Shown: piece by piece, positions 13,575 to 26,566 of the stretch | Layout: each line of letters opens with the position of its first letter | Numbering within the stretch: the first letter of the stretch is position 1 | DNA from: Loxodes magnus | Taxonomy: Eukaryota > Ciliophora > Karyorelictea > Loxodida > Loxodidae | NCBI GenBank assembly: GCA_946699065.1 | Contig: CAMPDV010000122.1 | Span: 194,001 to 258,000 of the forward strand | Length of the DNA stretch: 64,000 bases | Reading direction: 5' to 3' | The notes under the pieces: generated by a model | The model's input: the letters and a program-made list of their open reading frames with translations, nothing else | Database searches by the model: none | What the model was told of the DNA's origin: nothing | Made by a program: the position numbers and the translations under genes

Positions 13575-14731
13575 AATAGTTAAATGTTCAGTTGACTGAT
13601 TAATATATAGAATACTAATTATACTAACCTATTTATTAATAAAATATAAAGATAGCTAAACGTTCCAGGACTTTAGATCTTAGCTTAATAAAGTCTAAAT
13701 ACATAATTAATGGAAATCAATACATATAAACCTCCTATTTTGGTATATAAAACTAATCTTTGGAATGCAAAATACTTTATATATAACTTTCCTTCAGCAT
13801 TGATAGAGTTAATAAGTTTCAATACTCAGCAATATTATTGAATAGAAGGGCTTAGAATGATAAGTAAGAAACTGGAAAGTAAAAATTAGATTTATGGTAG
13901 CAGTTAAATATAAAGATATATTGACCTTAATTTAATGGAATAAATTAAGAAAATAAAGTAAGATAAGACTAATAAATCATATATAAGATAAGCACTTTGC
14001 TAGATAGAAAGAAGTATTATATCATTAATATCTTAATCAAAGGAGGCTAAATTGGATACCTCAAATGTTCATTTAGATAATTTAAGGGTTAGTATTATCT
14101 ATTTAGATTTTGAGATGCTGCTTAAATTAAATGTTGCCTAATTCTTAAAGGTATTTAGACCAATGAAGTATTTTTCATAATTGTAAAGCTTAAAAGAGTA
14201 AGGGAATTGATTTTAATAAAGATTAAGTGAGCAAATAAATTAAAAACGCTTAGTATAATACTTTACTACATCATTTCTCTTAATTCATACAATTACTTTA
14301 AAACTTAAGTGATTCATAAAATATCCTCTAGATGGAAGTGAGAGAATGAAATCGTATTTTTATATCTCAATTTTACTTAGAAATACACTCCTCTCAACTG
14401 ACTAAATGCTTATATATTAAAGAGGAAAGAATTAACATTAATTACAACCTCTAGACATGGTATTAGTGAGTATTATCAAACTAGCTAAGCATAAGATTCT
14501 TCAATAACTTAATAAATGCATATCGATATAAAAATGTTGGGTATTTGTACAATTAAAAGAAAAGAAGCATTCTTATATAGTAAATAGATATTTGAATATG
14601 AATTGAAACATTCTGATGATATGAAATAGCTAAGAGTATAAATAAATTAAAGCTAACTAATTGTTGAAGATAGACCATCATTTTATACTTAGAATATTCA
14701 TTTTATAATAAATATGCATAGAAATTAAATT
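13575..14731. other. AT-rich spacer, 1.2 kb
   Basis: I see no gene, RNA or clear repeat between the acid phosphatase and the P-type ATPase. It must carry the ATPase promoter. Confidence 0.5.
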
Positions 14732-17700
14732 ATGGATCAATCCCTCTAAGCTCCTCTCTTGAATACAACTCAACAAGACTCTTAATTTAGCATCAGTGCA
14801 GAGGATTTGGCTTCTCTTTTTAGATTCCAAGATATTCATGATGGAAGTTCACTTCAGAAGTTAAAGAATTTAGGAGGGATAAAAGGAATCGCTAAGAAAT
14901 TAAGAGTAAGTCTATATAACGGCCTTGATACAGTTAATAAGGAAGATACTTTATAAAGAAAACAATAATTCGGAGAAAATTCTCAAATCTAATCACCTTC
15001 CAAAAGTATTCTACATTTTATAGCCATGAAGCTCTAAGATTAAGTCTTGCGTAGCCTTTTTGTCACTGCAATCATTCATTTAATTATCAGTAAATTAGAA
15101 AGCTAAAATTATGAGGTGTATGAGAGTTATTCAGTCATAATAGCCGTTCTGATAGTAATTTTAATTGGAGCTTGAAATGATAAAGTTAAGGAAAGAATTT
15201 TTGATTCTATCTATCAAATGGGGCAGAATAAACGAGCCACTGTTATTAGGTAGGGAAGAGCTCATATTATTGACGCATAGGAGTTGCTTGTAGGGGATGT
15301 AGTAGAGATAGGCCAAGGTGAGGTAATGCCAGTAGATGGATTACTTTTTAAATCATATTCAAAATTAATAGTCGAAAACACTTTTAGTCAAGAAATAGAC
15401 CAATAAAAGAGTCCTGAAACAAATCAAGAAGATTGCTACTAAGATCCTTTTATAATATCTGGCTCCAAAATATTAAGAGGTAATGGTACAATTTTAGTAA
15501 CATGTGTTGGAATAAATGCCTATCAGTATCAACAAAGCGATAACAACCTCTCAGAGGTTTCCTGCAGTCCATTGTAAGATAAACTAGAAGGCATTGCAGA
15601 AAATCTTGCATTGCCTGCTTTACTAATTTCAGTAGTAATAGTAATTGGATTTTATATCTGGTTCTTTATTTAAATGTTTTACGAAGAGGAAGAATGACAA
15701 AGCTATAACATCATTATCTTGCTTGATTATTTCATGTTTGGAGTAACTCTATTAATTATTTCTATTCCTGAAAGCCTTCCTACTGCTTTTTTGATTTAGC
15801 TTGCTTACACAATAAGCCGTTTAGTTAAATATAAGATTTTGGTAAAAAAGATAGACGCTTGTGAAAAAATAGCCTCAGTTACTAATATTTGCACAGGGAA
15901 AGCAAAAGCACTTACTTAGAATGAATTGAAGGTAACTAAGATATGAGTGTATGATAAATAAGTATAAGAAGACTAGTATAAGTAAGGTCTGCATAGTGAA
16001 ATATAGCAAACTATAATTGAAGGTATATGTGTTAATTCAACTGCTCATATACAAAGTAATGACTAAGGAAATTTTGAGTTCTTTGGAAACAGAACTGAAT
16101 GTGCCTTGCTCTAACTTGCCAGCTTATTTGGACATGATTATAGAGAAGTTAGAAACAACGTAGAAATAATTGATCAAATATCATTCGATCCTATGACTAA
16201 AATGATGGTAACTGTAGTAGAGAAGAATCAAATACGAGAGGCAAGATCTTATGTAAAAGGAGCAGCTGAAATTGTATTATTATAATGTGATAAAGTACTT
16301 ATAGATAACAAGATCGTACATCTTGACGAAAAGGAAAAAAATAGAATTGTAAATGAAGTAATAGTTAGGTAATGCAAAGAGGGGTACAAGTTAGTTACGC
16401 TCGCTTACAAAGATTTATAAAATCCAGAAGATGAAGATAAAGTTACTGAAAACTTAACTTTAATTGCTATTGTTGCTATTTAAGATTAAACTAGAATTGA
16501 AGTTTAGTAAGCTATTCAAACTTTGAATTAAGAAGGATTAATAACTGTACGCATTGTAACTGGAGATCATGTTGAAACAGGAGTATGAATTGCTAAGAAA
16601 TGTGGAATAATCAAAGGCTAAAGGCGACCTGCTGAAGCTGCTGAGGGTAAATAATTCTATTAAACTCTAGGAGGATTAACTTATGATGAAGATGATTATT
16701 AAAAGACTAGACCTAAAGTTAAAAATATTTCTGGCTTGAAACAAGCATTTTATAGTAGCTTGAGAGTTTTAGCAAGAGCTTCACCTGATGATAAATTATT
16801 ACTTGTAGCTGGACTTCTTTAAATTGGTGACATTGTAGCAGTGACAGGAACGAAAATGTAAGATGTGAGAATTTTTTAAAACGCATCCGTAGGAATTTCA
16901 TTTAATGATTCAGGAACTTAAATGGCAAAAGAAGCAGCTGATATTATACTTTTAGATGATAATTTCAAAAATATAGTTCATGCAGTTTAGTGGAGCAGGA
17001 ATATTTACCTGAATATTTGCAGGTTTATCTAGTTTCTGTTTACAATAATTTTAGTAGTGATTGCTACTACAGTGATAGGTGTATGCTTTTTCCAAGAAAC
17101 TCCATTTACTACAATCTAGTTACTTTATATTTCTTTGATTATAGACTTCTATGGATTAACTCTCAATAACGAGACGCTTTCTCCAGAGTCAGTTCAAATA
17201 GCGAAAAGCAAAAACTTGTTTAATCATACAATTATGAAGAATATTATAGGAGTTTCTGCTTATTAAATCATAGTACTCGTCATACTTCTATTCTGTGGTA
17301 AAGATATTTTCTCGATTCAAAGTTAGATTACTTCTTAGATAGCTAGCTAAGACGAAGATGAAGATGAAGAAGAGCAAAATGAGGAAATTGATGATCCTTT
17401 AATCGAAAATGATTAAGCTGAACGAAAACTACTGAGTATTTTCTTCCAAACGTTCATATGAATGAACGTTTTTAATATGATAAACTGTAGGAAAGTTAAA
17501 AAGGAATGTAACTTATTTTAAGGATTTTTCCATAATTTGAATATGATTACTCTAATTTGTGGTGTGCTAATCTCCCAATTTTTGATGGTATAATTCGGAG
17601 GGTAATTTTTTTTTCTTCAGAGCCCCACTTAAAACAATATCGCTAAATTTTTTCGAGCATTTCATGTCCCTCATATTTGGAATTGGATTAATTCCATGGA

Positions 17701-17838
17701 GCATGCTGATTAGGTTTATACCAGAAAGAGGTCTTGCTAGGGAAGAAAAGTATGAACCAATTGAGACATTTGGAAGGAGAAGCTAGACTCATTTGCTAAG
17801 TTCTCTTCGCAGAGTCAATAAAATACAGTAATTTTTGA
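14732..17838 (+). CDS. PMCA-like P-type ATPase lacking its catalytic motifs (pseudoenzyme)
   Basis: About 1,020 residues with the full P2B (plasma-membrane Ca2+ pump) layout: helices near 115-155, actuator domain, helices 3-4 with PESLP for the usual PEGLP, phosphorylation and nucleotide domains, then helices 5-10 with the PMCA-like FQTFIWMNVFNMINCRK. The catalytic core is altered. The phosphorylation motif ICSDKTGTLT reads ICTGKAKALT, so the Asp is Gly (codon 15896-15898). The actuator TGES motif is gone (ENTFSQEID). The hinge TGDGTNDAP reads TGTKMQDVR. The helix-6 Asn reads Ser (LYISLIID). By contrast TGDH, SPDDK and the membrane helices are kept and the frame is open throughout. Inferred to be a non-pumping paralogue. 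The C-terminus is uncertain: a 19-nt intron at 17602-17620 is certain, and a further 16-nt intron (17750-17765) would lead to TGA at 17836-17838. Confidence 0.88.
17602..17620 (+). other. 19-nt intron in the PMCA-like gene
   Basis: GTAATTTTTTTTTCTTCAG splits a codon just after VQFGG. Splicing restores the last two transmembrane helices (MSLIFGIGLIPWSMLIRF). Confidence 0.9.
17750..17765 (+). other. Candidate 16-nt intron near the end of the PMCA-like gene
   Basis: GTATGAACCAATTGAG has intron form and its removal brings TGA 17836-17838 into frame. The unspliced frame (RRSQTHLLSSLRRVNK) also looks protein-like and has no nearby TGA. A rival intron of 17 nt lies at 17828-17844. The choice is unresolved. 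Confidence 0.4.
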
Positions 17839-20800
17839 ATGTAGGTTCAAAGCAAAGTAACTTCATTTTAATCATTTTATAATAAAATTAAAACTTATTT
17901 CTCTCTCATTACATCCAAACATCTACAAACCATTTCCCTCTTAAAATTTAACTATTTATTTATAAAATGTTAAGGTAAGGAAAATTAAGAAGTTCAAGCA
18001 TCTTCTTCTTAAGTGATCTGTTAATCTGCTTAAACTTTTCTAATCTTATATTAAAATCAAAGATGAAAGTAATCTAAAATCCATTTACTTGGTTATTAAC
18101 TAAGAAAAAGCAATACTAACCTTTTATAACTATCTTTTTTATAGCAATCTACAAATCTTCTCAAAGCAATTGCTCATTAATATTCTAAATATTAGATTAG
18201 ATAATTGTTCTTATAAAATCTGCCTTTTAGTTGTATAAAGGTAATTTTTTTAATTGGTCTTTTCTACTTTAATTCAACTATTTTTCTATATCTCCTTAAT
18301 TTTAGTTGTGCGTAATTAAAATTCTTTTAAGATATTAAATTTTTCTATTTGCTAGATTGCATTCATCTTAATCTGTTTTAACTACAGATGCTAAAATATT
18401 AAAAGGAGCGCATTATTTAGCGAAATATATTTATGCTTTGAGAATATTATCAATTGCTATTATTATTAACTTATGTTAGTTTGCTGATACTTTTAATTAA
18501 GAAACTATCCCATTAAAGGCAAACATTTTAGATTTTACTTGAATGTATTGTCTGATACAAAATGGACCTAAGTTGATTAAATAAATCATATTTAAGTTAT
18601 TAAGTGAGAAATGACAGATAGTGTAGAGTCTTTTTATAGGTTTCTAACTTTTACTCGTTCACCGATTTAGCAAGCATGATTCATACCTTCAAAAGGAAAT
18701 CTATGAAGCATATATAAAGATAAGCATTTTTATTTATATTTACTTCAGGAATTTTCAAGTAATTGTATACCTAAAAGATTCCTATTTTCAGCTATTTTAT
18801 GATTTTAAAACAGTTAGGCCTTTATATATAAAGCACCCTTTTCTGTGCATTTCAAAAGGGGTATTTAAAATACCTTTAGCAATATATTTATATTGCTGAC
18901 TAGAGGATTATTGCTTAACTCCATAATTATAGAATTTATCCCTATAACTAACTAAAAAGTGGATTAAGATAAAATCTAAGTAATTAATAGTAAAGTAAAG
19001 GAACTGAAATTAACGAAGTATCATTCTTTTAATTTCTATATTGCAAGAATAAAAACAAGCTCGCACTTGAATTCCAATTATCTTACTATTTCTAGTCAAT
19101 AGAGATAAATTAAAAAATTAGCTTATTGATATCAACTCCATGGAATACTATCAAGACATGAAGATAACTAAATGGAAATTGCTAGAAGTCTTGATTACAA
19201 ACTAAGGAATCTCTACTATTTATAAATGATATTCTGCTTAGTTTATCCTTCATTTATAATAGCTTCATTATCATTAATTCTCTCATACCTTAATACTTTT
19301 CTTCTGTACAATATTCCTTACTAATGACTATCTCAATAGTTGGTTGATTATTATACCTAGTTTAAGAAATAGACTAATGCATTTAAATAAAAAGAATTGC
19401 AAAGGAACTTTTGCTCCTATTAATACTTAGTAATAAATGCTTGGGATTAAGCTAATTTTGCTATATAAATTAGTTAGGCTAGTTGAAATTTTAATATGGT
19501 GTAGATATAAAATGCAATAAAATACCCAGGATCTTCTAAATACTCTAGCTATCTCTTTTATAATTTATTAGATTATATACATACATTGAAAGCTTAGTAG
19601 CATGCGTTTTTTCTTTACAGCATACTTATCTAATTGAAAACTATGAGATAGAATGACTTCATAGCAAGAGATATAATTAAATACTAAAACTGCTGGAATG
19701 AGAGTAGAGAGTATAAGACTAAACTTTAATGAATTAAACAGCTAGAAAGCTAAATAATTGTAACTGATTCATTTATAAAATGAAGATTGAAAGGATTTAA
19801 ACTATAAATCCTTTGGAAGTCATTTAGATGCTTTATAATCAAGCTGCAAAAGCTAATTATAATAATCTTCAACTTATTAATAAGAAAAAAGGGAGAAAAA
19901 TACTACTTTTCTTACTTGTAAGAAGAGTATTTAAGAAATGAAAAGAAAGTTAAAATATTTATTTACTTAGTTCGACTAAAATATGTGTAGATAAATCAAT
20001 CTATATTAGCAACCTTGAATCTGCATTTTAAGGTTATATTTTTATATTTTATAATAAAGGTAAAAGATAGCTATCTCTTAAATTAAGGATATAATGCGTT
20101 TATGAAGCTTAATATTAAATAAGACAAGCTATCTTTATCGTAATTTAATACTATATATATAAAAAGATTGAGTGACTCTACATTTTTTGCTAAGCATTAG
20201 TATCTAAATTCTTTTATCATTTATCTTAAAATGGTGATTATATTGCCTAATAAGGAATATAGGTAAAAGATAATTTCCTTGCTTATCTTTGCTACTTCAA
20301 TTTCCCAGATATGACCGTTTATCATAAGTATAAGTATAAATTTTTGAGTATTAACATTTGTATGTTGTGATATAGTTTATTGCTAGCTACCTTTCGGCGT
20401 TGGCTTTTTACTAATCCTATTGAACCTTACAAGATTATTTCAACTTTTACTAACTTTAAGAAATCAGGAATTACTAGTCATTTTAGACTTTATCTGACTA
20501 ATATCTAAATTTCATTTTTTAGAAAGGAATAAAGAAATTATTTTTGAGCCTTTAGAGATACATAAAAATATGCCAAGTTTATAGAATTATAAAGCAAATC
20601 CTAGTTACCAAGATAAAAGGGAGAACTTTAAAGATAATCACTTAGCAATTCTAGAGTTTAGCTACTATAGTGATGTATGATAATATACCATCATCCACAG
20701 AATCATTACTCAGTATTAATTAGCTAATTATTTTAATTCTTAATGAAGCGCTTTATATAGATCCTCTGTCAAATGCGCTTATATGAGTGATTTCAAGGAT

Positions 20801-22490
20801 TTGGTAAAAGAGTATTAAGAATAGCATTTATTAGTAAGTTCAGAGTAAAAATGGTAAGTTATTATTTATTTAAAAGAGAAGATTTATAATTAGGAAGTTT
20901 CTTAGCGCTGACTATATTTGAATCATAAGAAAAGGCACTTGATACTTATAGTCTTAAATAATCAAGATTACTTATAAGAAGCAAATAGATAATATTCTCT
21001 CTATCATACTTTTCCAGATAAGTTATTTGATACTTCTATCTCTAATCTTCAGACAATTAGATATTATACCATATAATTAAGAAATTAAAAATAGAGACTG
21101 CAATACTAATAAGAGGTAAATTGGTATAGTTTAGTAAATATAATACTCATTTAGTAAAAGAGATGACTATGCTAAATAAGCAAAACGAAAAAGGGAGTAA
21201 ATACAACCAAAAGCTTCATAAAGTATAATTAGAATCATTAAGGAATTTTTAATTGGCTATCAAAAGTATTCCTTTCTCTCTTATTTATTGTATTATGATA
21301 TGCAAAGGAAATTTATCATTGCTATCATTCAAATTAATTTTACATAATGTACTAAATAAGTTAAATCAGACTTAATCTAAGTAATATCTTCCCGTTCTAA
21401 AAATGAGTAAAATACATTTGCATTTCACTTAATAAAAGTTTATAGTAAATAGCTAATGTTCTTGAAGTTAGACTGGTAAACTAATAATAGGATAGTTAAA
21501 AAAGTTTAAGAAAGAGCACTAAAATTAATTAATTAGTATCTAACTAAAATATTTATGCTTTACCTTTTTTATATAGGACAATACATTTTTAAACTAAATT
21601 AGAATAACTTTTAAACTGAAAGCTATAATACCTTATCTTTTAAAGGTAAGCAATTATAATAATTTTAATGGGCTGAACAAATTTCTGGATATTTATTACG
21701 AAGATCGGATTAAATTTAAGCGACATTTCTTGTATAAAAAAGGTTTCTAAAATGTGATCTCGTGAAATTTAATTCCCATTTAAAATGTAAATAAAATGAT
21801 TAAGAAAGAGAGAGATAAAGCTTGAAGATAGGCTAGCTTTAATAATTAAAATATAAAGATAATTAGCTTTATAGACTGATAATTAAGTTATTAGAAGGCA
21901 CATAAAAAAGTTAAATAACTTAGATCAAGTTTCTTTAAATATTCCAATTGTTATGTATTTTATATTCAAAAAGCTAAATTTAGACTTCATAAATATCTCT
22001 TTGCTGTAAGGGACAAAAATATCGCTGGCTAGTAAATAATAATATAAATACTTAAATTAAATCCAATTCTAAAAGTCAAATTACTGTTGTTGTATTTTCA
22101 TACTAAAACAGTTTGATATTTTATCTTTTTCACTTTTCTTTATCAAGATTTCCAATTCAAACAGCCTATTTTTTTAAAAATCTTTAATAAAGAAGTCTAT
22201 TCTAAATTAATTAAATAAAATATAACAAAGAATCTAATATGAACTTAGAGGCCTTTTAGTTAAATGCTAATTTAAGTATTTTTAAATAAAATAGCTTAGA
22301 ATTTATTCTAAGTATATTAAGGGAATGTTTCAGATAGAGGGTAATAAGAACTATTTAATACTTTTAATTGTTATGCCTTTAGTTTTGTTTTGGTTGGTTA
22401 TTTAAATAAGATTTTCTAGTTTAACATGATTTAATTGTCTTATTATTAAACCATTTGTTAGTCTGCATAACATAAAAAATGTATTCTATT
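17839..22490. other. Longest gene-free stretch, 4.65 kb
   Basis: This is very AT-rich sequence with only short open runs in any frame, none of protein-like composition. I saw no tRNA, rRNA, satellite or recognisable transposase. It may be retained germline-type DNA or decayed insertions; nothing in the sequence decides this. Confidence 0.5.
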
Positions 22491-23198
22491 TCACATTTTT
22501 TTTTCATTTTCTTTTTCTAACTTACTATATTTGCTATTTTCTATCGCCTAAGTTTTCAAACAAAATTGTTTTATGTAGCTAATATATATCAAAAATTATT
22601 AAGTGATTAAACATAAATGAATAAAGACAAAATTTTAGTTTTAAACCAAAACCTTCTCGTATTTAGTGACTCTCGTTTTTACTCTTCCTGGCTTCACTTT
22701 TTTCTTTTAAGCGATCGATTCTAGATTTTTATTATTTATGTCTTTATCGATTGGCTTTTTATCTTTTTTTAGTTCTTTTAAAACTTTTTTACGGAAATCT
22801 TCACTTTACGATCTATCCTTTTTTAGTGCTCTTCTGCTTTATCATTGAGGTGTTTCTCTTAGACTATTAATTTGCTTATGAATGTCAATTTAATCATTTT
22901 TGTACTATTTTTTTATGGATTCTTAATTGAGATGATTGTTTTGCTTAAATAAGTTCTGAAACCATTATTATTATACTTTCGCCTGCCTTTCGTCGTCTTC
23001 TTATTTTATTGAAACTGAGAAAGGTGATAAAGGAGAGTCATATACAGACTATCTGCCTTCTATTTTATTAGCAGAGATAATCGAACCACTTTATTGTTCG
23101 CTCTTAATTTAATTCTCGCTATTTCTATCAGAAATAATTTTTTCATCCTTTTGAGTGTAGCAATTAAAGCACTGCAATAGAATCTTTTTGATCTGCAT
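22491..23198 (-). CDS. Small lysine/glutamine-rich protein of unknown function
   Basis: I do not recognise it. The ATG at 23198 opens a frame whose first 185 residues look coding: less AT-rich than its surroundings, highly charged, no membrane segment. It starts MQIKKILLQCFNCYTQKDEK, with a C-x2-C pair near residue 10. The middle is Gln/Asn-rich, and the C-terminal third is strongly basic (RRALKKDRS, then KELKKDKKP, then KKKVKPGRVKTR). After VTKYEKVLV the frame continues through a TAA (near 22643) into AT-rich sequence until TGA at 22491. The final 50 residues are therefore doubtful, and the true end may be earlier or involve an unseen intron. The basic tail would suit nucleic-acid binding, but this is a guess. 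Confidence 0.5.
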
Positions 23199-24784
23199 TT
23201 TATTTTTAAACTAAGAGAAGTTTAAAAATTTTAAAAGATACATTAAATAACAAACCAAAGCCTTCACTCTTATTTAATCATAATTTTCTAATTTTTACTG
23301 TAATTTACTTTATATTTCTAGCTTTTAATAGCGAATCCTTAATCATTCAGCTAATTTAATACCATTTAAAGGTAATGAAGGCTACTTAGTTAATCTGATT
23401 ATATATATAATGATCAATTAAACGGACTATGATTAATCATCCATCTTCAACTTTCTTTCCTTAGTCTAATTTTTATTTTCAAGGAATATTACTCAAGTAT
23501 GAAGGATTTGATAGTTATCTCCTCCTTATCACCTGTTATTTCATGAATCCGAATTCTCTAGAATCAAGAATAGCGGATTTAACGTAATAAGAAAATAAAT
23601 TTTATTTTTAATAATTCTTAACTAACCCATAAATAGACTGTTTATCTTATGGTATTAAAATTAAGACTATATCATTCTTAGAGATTGTATGATTGAACTT
23701 TAATATTTAGTATCTTGCTTTCTTGAAATAATTATAAGAGGAATATTATTAGATCTTTTCAAAAGAGCTCTATACAGTTGTTATAAATTCCTTACCCTAT
23801 TAATATAATTTTAGAATTTGATTTACAATGTTATTGCTCTTACTTATATTAGTACTATTTTCAATTTAAACTAATTACTCTCTTTATATATCAAAACATT
23901 GTGGTTATAAGATACTCATTTTAGTTATTTTTGAAGGATTTCAATCTAGCTTTGCTTATTTCTTTCTTTTATTCAGACTTATTAACTCACAAATCATAAT
24001 TTTTTAAACTATATAAATAGAATCTGTCTCTACCATGATTTAGTTATATAATATATAAGCACAATGATCCTTTTAATATACTATACATACTTTTGTCATC
24101 TTTAGATATAGTTGCAACCTTTTTGATTAAGGCTTATTTTTATTATTAAAGAGTTTAAACTTTAGCTCTAATTTCTTAGCTAAGTATTTTTAAATCTCAT
24201 ATTAGTACTTTCTTAAATACTTGATTAATAAGCTTAAATTTTTTATTCAAAGAATGTCTTCATTAGACTATTACTCTTTATTATATAAGCTACAATATGT
24301 AGAATCTTTAATTTAACTTAGTCACTTTCTAGGCTTTATTTTAGTATTACGTCATTCTTTTACAATGAGCTTTGTACTTATTTTTAGTTTTTTACCAATA
24401 AAGTTTATAATTTAGCTATCAGTATATTTTCTTTTAATAACGTAGAACAAGCTGATGATACAAAGCCGCTAATAAGTATTCCAGATCAAGATAAAAAACA
24501 CTCAAATTAAACTTCCATAACTATCATCATACTTTCCCTCTAAAATCTATACATTTAGCTATTTCAACCTTCATAATCCATAATCTTTCAGTACCATAAA
24601 TCCCTATATAGACTCCTTTCTACTAGAAATAATAAAACTATTATATTTGAATAGCTAAGTACTATCTTTGTCGTTACTTCTTTAGCAAGCTATAGATATA
24701 GATTAATAGTAAGGGGGAGTGTAATTTAGATTGTAAGAAATAGCTTAAAAATATTAATAGATGTATATAAATATTTTTTTCATT
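23199..24784. other. AT-rich spacer, 1.6 kb
   Basis: This lies upstream of the small basic protein and downstream of COG6. A plus-strand run from about 24254 lacks TGA for some 170 codons, but its composition is not protein-like and overlaps the end of COG6. No RNA gene or repeat was recognised. Confidence 0.45.
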
Positions 24785-26566
24785 TCAAATACCTAAAAAT
24801 TTCTTAAGATCTTCTGGACTATAAACTCCCTCTGTCTACTAAACTTCTGAGTATATAGAGCAATATCTATCGATGATGTTATTGTAAATTTATCTTATTA
24901 TTCTTGTTCTTCTTTCTGTGTCTATGAGAATTTCGAAAGCTGTACTTAACTAATCTGCGAATATATAGTCACAGCACTTTTTCAGATTTTTTTCCTATTC
25001 ATTTAATCCATACTCATCTATCATTGCAACACTTAGTTTCTAAATAAGTTCTTCTACTGTCTTTTCGCATTCTTCTACAATTCCCACTACTAAACTCTAC
25101 GCAAAATCAAATTGAATGAGGCAGGCTTGAGTGATATATCATATATTAAGCATAAAGATCTTTTGGTCTGAATATTTTTTGAGACTTAATGATGCTTCTT
25201 AGGCAATTTCTATAAGAGCCATTAAGATTTCCTTGAAGATTTTCTGCACTCTTTCTTATTTCTCTTCCTCATTGAGATGATTCATTGTTGTGCTAAATTC
25301 TTTATATAAGTCAGTCACTTTCGCAAGTGAAGAAATCATAATATCTGGTGGTTTTAAGAATGTACTTATGTGGAAGTTCTTTTTAACTTAGACTATGTAC
25401 TATTTAGCCAATGCATAAAACTAAGCCTCTGCCTTCTTTTGTAGCTTAAAGCATGCTTTAATAAACTCTGATCCATAAGTTAGCAAATTTGACTCAACCA
25501 TAAGATTAATGTTAAAGTCAACGATGCAACTTATCTGGAAGACTTTCACAAAGTTATTATCACTTAAGCATCTTTCTAAACGACTTACAAAAGGCTTTAC
25601 AACTGCGTCACTTACTTTGTCTAATATAGTTTCTTATAAGTCAATTTCATCTTACTCTTCTTTACCTAGTAGTCCTGTGATTATATCTTGTTCCATTAAT
25701 AAAGTACTATTGAGCCAAGCTAGAATGTCACTGGTGTATTTCACTATATCATTACTAATTAAATCTAGTGGCTAGGTATCCTTTTCGCCTCTTGTGAGCA
25801 CTTCATTAAATTTAGATAAGAGTCATCTTTATCTAGAGGCTATAACTTCAGATCTAACATGCTGGAAATAAACAGGCCTTTTAGATAAAAAGTTCATAGC
25901 TTCTGGGAAGTTAGTAATGTACTTTAAAAAATAGGTCTAAATTTCTTACTATTGAGGATTTTTTTCCAAATACTTGAGTTGTGACTAAACAAATTTAAAT
26001 AGTTTCTCATAAGCAGTTTCTTAAGCTGTAAATAGTTCTTCTTCTATTGATAACTTTAACGTTTTCTTTCCTTATTGTTTTTCAAGCTGCTCTAGAGCAT
26101 TTTGTATATTAGTAATTTTGTTAAATGCTTTAAAGAACTCAGAGTTAACTTCCCCTGTTTAGCTTGTTAAAATTAACTTTTCTTCCTTTGTTAGGGAAAT
26201 TTCAGGTAATAAGTTTTATATGGTCTAGAGTTGTTCAGTTTTTCTCTATAAGCTAAATAAGTGCTAGTCATACTAATTCGTCAAGCTTTTATTGACAGTT
26301 TAAAGTTGATTGAATTCAGCTACAGCATTGTTACATGCATCTTCTAAAGTCTGGACAACAACATCTAATGTTTCAATGACTTGAACTACATTTCCAAACT
26401 CTTTGATGAAATCTTAGTAGAGTTGAATGGACTTAGTCTATATCTTACTCTTAATGTTCTAATCGTTTGTATCTGGAGGAAGTTAGTTTAAGCAAGTTTC
26501 TAGTTCAGGACTTACTTCAATTTTGCAGAAATTATGAATTTATCTTGCCACTGGACTAAATTCCAT
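24785..26566 (-). CDS. COG6: COG6, conserved oligomeric Golgi complex subunit 6
   Basis: The 593-residue protein belongs to the lobe-B COG tether, which recycles Golgi enzymes in retrograde vesicles. After a short N-terminus the first 150 residues are coiled coil, as in COG6: LEDACNNAVAEFNQLQ and LTNQYDQHLFSLQRK. Diagnostic stretches follow: AQETAYEKLFKFVQSQ, then FLSKRPVYFQHVRSEV with RQRWLLSKFNEVLTRG, and DIVKYTSDILAWLNST. These align with QETAYERLYRW, ERPVLFKYTLDE and DPLRYVGDMLAWLH of animal COG6. The body is helical as expected. There is no intron. The start is chosen at 26566 because no in-frame ATG lies upstream, although the frame stays open there. Stop is TGA after KKFLGI. Internal TAA/TAG codons are Gln. 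Neighbouring Rab1 and TBC1D13 serve the same trafficking system but are not adjacent. Confidence 0.88.

Noticed and set aside
14732-17838. Reading the altered ATPase motifs as sequencing error or a frame slip
   Set aside because: Several separate motifs are altered while the flanking residues of each stay in frame and match the family, so one or two errors cannot explain it.
24254-24780. Plus-strand run of about 170 codons without TGA
   Set aside because: TGA is rare on this strand by composition, the translation is a Leu/Ile/Phe/Ser-rich string with no domain, and it overlaps the end of COG6.
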